Positions 15,737 to 19,039 of a stretch of DNA of 19,039 nucleotides are shown one piece after another. Each line of letters begins with the position of its first letter. Within the stretch, counting starts at the first letter, position 1. Under the pieces are notes generated by a model. It worked only from the letters and a program-made list of their open reading frames with translations, did no database searches and was not told the DNA's origin. The stretch is from an uncultured Collinsella sp. (GTDB lineage: Bacteria; Actinomycetota; Coriobacteriia; Coriobacteriales; Coriobacteriaceae): positions 1 through 19,039 of the forward strand of contig UQTN01000031.1 in the NCBI GenBank assembly GCA_900543945.1, in the 5' to 3' direction. The translations under genes were made by a program, and so were the position numbers.

Positions 15737-15799
15737 TTGCGGTGGAATAGGGACTGTTTTTGGCTTATTAGCCGCCAATCAATCCCTATTCCACCGCAA
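15737..15799. terminator. Large hairpin between convergent DegV and toxin genes
   Basis: A 17-base perfect stem (15737-15753 with 15783-15799; ttgcggtggaataggga and its complement), continued by three more positions with one mismatch, encloses about 23 bases rich in T on the plus strand. It lies 16 bases after the DegV stop and 16 bases beyond the toxin stop, so it probably terminates both convergent transcripts. Confidence 0.75.
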
Positions 15800-15814
15800 C
15801 TTAGAAATCGGCGA

Positions 15815-16123
15815 TCAGCCCAGCGGACCCTGAAACAGTTCCTGATGAGTGCCCATTCTCACCAGCCTAATCACTGGGTTAGTCTTATGGGGAAGATAAA
15901 GAACGACCACATCGACCAAGCCATCGGATAGGTGGAAATCGATGTGGCCGTTGTAGTTTCCGCCCGGGTTTGAGAGCTCGTGGGCGCCATACTCCGCCGG
16001 AAGTGACCCATGAGCCACAAGCTCTGCAACCGCCGCTTTAAACTCACTTTTTAGCTGCGGATGCATGCGCATCGTTCGTTTGTAGTCCACCTTAAATTGA
16101 GCCTCGACTTTAATCTCGAACAT
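15815..16123 (-). CDS. YafQ/RelE-family toxin (endoribonuclease)
   Basis: A 102-residue protein with the RelE/YafQ fold, expected to cut mRNA in the ribosome. The start FEIKVEAQFKVDYKRTM, the helices, HELSNPGGNYNGHIDFHL and the ending VRMGTHQELFQG match YafQ-type toxins. Candidate catalytic residues are H48, H60, H93 and F97. YafQ's active-site Asp falls four residues after the second His; here that position is H64, and an Asp comes three later (D67). The gene starts two bases after the antitoxin stop, the usual order for DinJ-YafQ. Whether it is active cannot be judged. Confidence 0.88.
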   Translation of the reverse strand: MFEIKVEAQFKVDYKRTMRMHPQLKSEFKAAVAELVAHGSLPAEYGAHELSNPGGNYNGHIDFHLSDGLVDVVVLYLPHKTNPVIRLVRMGTHQELFQGPLG

Positions 16124-16125
16124 CG

Positions 16126-16425
16126 CTATTCCTCATCGAGGAATGACATAAGCTCATCAGCGTTATTGAATGACAGGCTATCGTCCGGCAAAATCCCCAG
16201 CTCATGAGCCTCGGCGATCACCATGGCGCGCCTCGTCACCTCGTTGGGCACCTCCGCCCTTCCTACAATCTCAAAAGGAATCTTTCGCTGATTTACCAGC
16301 TGCCGAACGGCAAGATTGAGATAGGAATTGAGGCTGAGGCCGACCGAATCCAAGAACTCAGTCGCCTGCTCCTTGAGCCCCTCTTCGATTCGAACCGTCG
16401 TAGGCTTAACTGTTGCTGTAGACAT
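16126..16425 (-). CDS. RelB/DinJ-family antitoxin
   Basis: A 99-residue antitoxin. The N-terminal part is a ribbon-helix-helix DNA-binding unit: strand TTVRIEEGLKEQ, then helices containing FLDSVGLSLNSYLNLAVRQL, as in DinJ. The acidic C-terminal half (ILPDDSLSFNNADELMSFLDEE) should wrap the toxin. GAGGAGGT lies five bases before the ATG. It probably represses its own operon, helped by the toxin; the palindrome at 16473-16508 is a candidate operator and a TATACT (minus strand, 16462-16457) a candidate -10. Confidence 0.9.
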   Translation of the reverse strand: MSTATVKPTTVRIEEGLKEQATEFLDSVGLSLNSYLNLAVRQLVNQRKIPFEIVGRAEVPNEVTRRAMVIAEAHELGILPDDSLSFNNADELMSFLDEE

Positions 16426-16472
16426 TTGCGACCTCCTCGCCCTCGTCTTTTACACCAGTATACCCAATATAA

Positions 16473-16508
16473 ATGGCAATCTGATGTTAGATAACATCAG
16501 ATTGCCAT
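16473..16508. promoter_or_regulatory. 36-bp perfect palindrome: toxin-antitoxin operator and/or LOG terminator
   Basis: Arms of 17 bases (atggcaatctgatgtta at 16473-16489, complement at 16492-16508) are separated only by ga. It lies 30 bases beyond the LOG stop and 48 bases before the antitoxin start. On the minus strand it is followed by ttatatt, a modest T-rich tail. It could end the LOG transcript, serve as the antitoxin's operator, or both. Confidence 0.75.
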
Positions 16509-16538
16509 GCGTATTCATGTCGCGTGGGCACGATTGAT

Positions 16539-17297
16539 CTACATCAGCCCGCTGAGCGCAATGTCAACGGCCTCGTTGAGGTCGTCGGTAATGTGTACCA
16601 GATCCGGATCGAGCGGGCTAATCATACCGGTGCTCATCACCGGGCCGTTGAGCCAGTCGAATAGGCCCTGCCAGTACTCGGTGCCCACCAGCACGAGCGG
16701 CATGCGCTTGACCTTGTGCGTCTGCACCAGCGTGAGAACCTCGAACATCTCGTCGAGCGTGCCAAAGCCGCCGGGAAATACGATGGCGCCCGAGCTGTAC
16801 TTAACGAACATGGTTTTGCGCACAAAGAAGTAGCGGAAGTCCATGCCGAGGTTCACGTATTTATTGAGCCCCTGCTCGTGCGGCAATTCAATGCCTAGGC
16901 CAACTGACTTGCCGTTGACACTCGCCGCTCCCCTGTTGGCCGCTTCCATGATGCCGGGGCCGCCACCGGTGATGACCGCCACGCCACGTTGCGCGATCTT
17001 GCGCCCGACGGTACGCGCCGCCTTGTAGAGCGGATCGGTCTTGGGCGTGCGGGCGCTACCGAAGATGGTCACCGCAGGTCCAAGCTCGGCAAGCGCGCCA
17101 AAACCATCGACAAACTCTGCCTGAATGCGCAGCACGCGCCACGGGTCGGCATGCAGCCAGTCGGTCGAGTCCTCGGGCGCCAGCAGGTTGGCGTAGGTGT
17201 TGTCCTTAGGAATCATGGGGCCGCGCATGACCACGGGGCCGCGGCGGTACGTCTCGTCGTAGACAGGCTCGCCCTCGACGTTCTCATTCTTAATCAT
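16539..17297 (-). CDS. LOG-family (TIGR00730-type) nucleotide 5'-monophosphate hydrolase
   Basis: A 252-residue Rossmann-fold protein of the LOG/lysine-decarboxylase-like family, which removes ribose phosphate from nucleoside monophosphates (cytokinin-activating in plants). Seen: TIFGSART (77-84), the nucleotide-binding GGGPGIMEAANRG (111-123), R160-K161 in FFVRKTMF, and PGGFGTLDEMFE (175-186) containing the family hallmark PGGxGTxxE. The N-terminal 70 residues are an extension seen in the longer bacterial members. Start 17297 follows TAGGAG; an in-frame ATG at 17369 would translate through the hairpin at 17325-17361. True lysine decarboxylase activity is unlikely; the physiological substrate is unknown. 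Confidence 0.92.
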   Translation of the reverse strand: MIKNENVEGEPVYDETYRRGPVVMRGPMIPKDNTYANLLAPEDSTDWLHADPWRVLRIQAEFVDGFGALAELGPAVTIFGSARTPKTDPLYKAARTVGRKIAQRGVAVITGGGPGIMEAANRGAASVNGKSVGLGIELPHEQGLNKYVNLGMDFRYFFVRKTMFVKYSSGAIVFPGGFGTLDEMFEVLTLVQTHKVKRMPLVLVGTEYWQGLFDWLNGPVMSTGMISPLDPDLVHITDDLNEAVDIALSGLM

Positions 17298-17312
17298 GGG
17301 TACTCCTATCGA

Positions 17313-17361
17313 GAAAAAGAAAAACGGGCGGGGTCGACGCTGTGCGCCAAACACCCGCCCG
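17313..17361 (-). terminator. Intrinsic terminator lying directly before the LOG gene
   Basis: On the minus strand cgggcggg (17361-17354) pairs with its complement (17332-17325) around a 21-base loop, followed at once by TTTTTCTTTTTC (17324-17313). It is a textbook terminator in shape. It ends about 15 bases before the LOG start, leaving room only for the ribosome binding site, so it either ends tgt transcripts or attenuates LOG. Confidence 0.85.
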
Positions 17362-17510
17362 AACATCAACTATTCGGTATGGTACCCACGATGCATCAAG
17401 TGCTTGCAAGCTATCGGTCATCGGTCGCGCAAGCGGTGTTAGCAAACGTGATGACCGGCCGGCGCTCGCCCCTTGCCGTTGCCCACGCTCTGCAAGCGTG
17501 TCTGTCGCCC
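17362..17510 (-). other. Untranslated stretch between tgt and LOG with small inverted repeats
   Basis: There is no credible gene. Small inverted repeats: ggtcatc/gatgacc (17416-17422 with 17450-17456), cacgct/agcgtg (17484-17489 with 17495-17500), and the palindrome gcttgcaagc (17402-17411). It could be tgt 3' sequence or a leader for LOG. I recognise no known riboswitch. Confidence 0.35.
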
Positions 17511-18650
<1,140 letters not shown>

Positions 18651-18687
18651 AAACTGGAACTCCTTGGTTGCGGTTCATACGCAAACC

Positions 18688-18693
18688 ATTATA
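18688..18693 (-). promoter_or_regulatory. Candidate -10 element of tgt
   Basis: The minus strand reads TATAAT here, 38 bases before the tgt ATG. No good -35 hexamer stands at the proper distance, so the promoter is only partly supported. Confidence 0.5.
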
Positions 18694-18755
18694 CGGGCAA
18701 CCCGCAAGAAGCACCGACTCGACAGAAACTGGCGCATTAGGATCAGGTTCCCGCG

Positions 18756-18786
18756 CTAGTCGTTGGGGACGTTCTTAAACGACTAG
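18756..18786. repeat. Inverted repeat ctagtcgtt / aacgactag with gttggggac motifs
   Basis: Perfect nine-base arms at 18756-18764 and 18778-18786. The motif cgttggggac occurs at 18761-18770 and again at 18788-18797, and its complement gtccccaac at 18853-18861. This begins a repeat-filled, gene-free stretch running to the end of the window. Confidence 0.65.
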
Positions 18787-18818
18787 ACGTTGGGGACAGC
18801 CTTCAGCGCCATCTTGCA

Positions 18819-18868
18819 AAGGAGTGTCCCAATCTGCCGGCACTTAGGGACTGTCCCCAACTGCCGAC
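18819..18868. repeat. Second locus of the GTCCCC/TGCCGG repeat
   Basis: Two diverged units start at 18819 (aaggagtgtcccaatctgcc) and about 18844 (ttagggactgtccccaactg). They are in the same orientation and nearly the same spacing as the pair at 5683-5732, which marks a dispersed family with paired units. Confidence 0.7.
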
Positions 18869-18900
18869 AACGCCGATGCTCTGGTAACGCCGATGCTCTG
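18867..18900. repeat. 17-bp tandem repeat, two units
   Basis: acaacgccgatgctctg (18867-18883) is followed directly by gtaacgccgatgctctg (18884-18900), differing only in the first two bases, and then by acaac, the start of a third unit. It is a short microsatellite-like array without coding role that I can see. Confidence 0.75.
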
Positions 18901-18943
18901 ACAACATCAGCGAGCGGTCGCCAGGGCGAACAAATTGGCATGA

Positions 18944-19014
18944 AAAGAGGACGGCATAGACCTTCTGGTCATGCCGCCCTCTTTGAATGACAAGTTGTCG
19001 CTCTGGTGCCCGCG
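18944..19014. repeat. Dispersed 71-bp hairpin repeat, copy 2
   Basis: It matches 12475-12545 with about nine mismatches. The hairpin arms are 18947-18957 and 18971-18981, with the same gacc/ttct/ggtc apex unchanged. By analogy with copy 1, which sits just after pepV, it may mark the end of a minus-strand gene starting beyond the window. Confidence 0.75.
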
Positions 19015-19039
19015 CAGCGTCGGCCGGTCCGCCGTTCGG

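Noticed and set aside
17362..17510. A T-box riboswitch, suggested by gggtacc on the minus strand and the following terminator
   Set aside because: The full T-box consensus and specifier stem are not visible, and LOG is not an aminoacylation or amino-acid gene. I kept only the attenuator idea.

Overview
The window is a stretch of high-GC chromosome, most likely from a Coriobacteriia actinobacterium close to Collinsella. This is an inference from strong GC bias at third codon positions, actinobacterial-type families (DtxR/MntR-like regulator, Tat-exported PstS lipoprotein, PepV-type dipeptidase) and intergenic regions crowded with short palindromic repeats. I could run no database search. Two genes run off or end near the edges: an unrecognised C-terminal fragment at the left edge, and only repeats at the right edge.

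Layout. 1-201: tail of an unknown plus-strand gene. 202-2090: an AT-richer accessory stretch with one unusual gene (552-1742, a restriction-endonuclease-fold-like protein) followed by a 249-bp element bounded by about 43-nt imperfect inverted repeats. 2088-4861: a plus-strand metal-resistance operon, made of an ArsR/SmtB repressor, a free-standing HMA metal-binding protein and a Zn/Cd-type P1B ATPase. It has a near-consensus promoter and three copies of one operator palindrome. 4878-5004 is a long nested hairpin. From 5141 to 18650 almost everything is on the minus strand: a DtxR/MntR-like regulator; an ABC-F ATPase followed by a Cof-type HAD phosphatase; a complete pstSCAB phosphate-uptake operon with terminator; a HAD phosphatase followed by a PepV-type dipeptidase; a DinJ/YafQ-type toxin-antitoxin pair; a LOG-family nucleotide hydrolase; and tRNA-guanine transglycosylase. 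The one plus-strand exception there is a DegV-family lipid-binding protein at 14861-15721, divergent from the HAD gene.

How the genes fit together. The ArsR protein has the complete alpha-5 zinc site and probably represses its own operon until Zn or Cd accumulates. The HMA protein may hand metal to the ATPase, which lacks an N-terminal HMA domain of its own. The neighbouring DtxR-like regulator may make the area a small metal-homeostasis neighbourhood. PstS/C/A/B form one ABC importer, with overlapping or closely spaced genes.

The most interesting material is between genes: the three-operator layout of the metal operon, the inverted-repeat element at 1755-2003, a 36-bp perfect palindrome between the LOG and toxin-antitoxin genes, a terminator hairpin lying directly against the LOG ribosome binding site, and several families of dispersed hairpin repeats that occur more than once in this window. 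I did not find a clearly new multi-gene system. The orphan nuclease-like gene is the best candidate for undescribed function.
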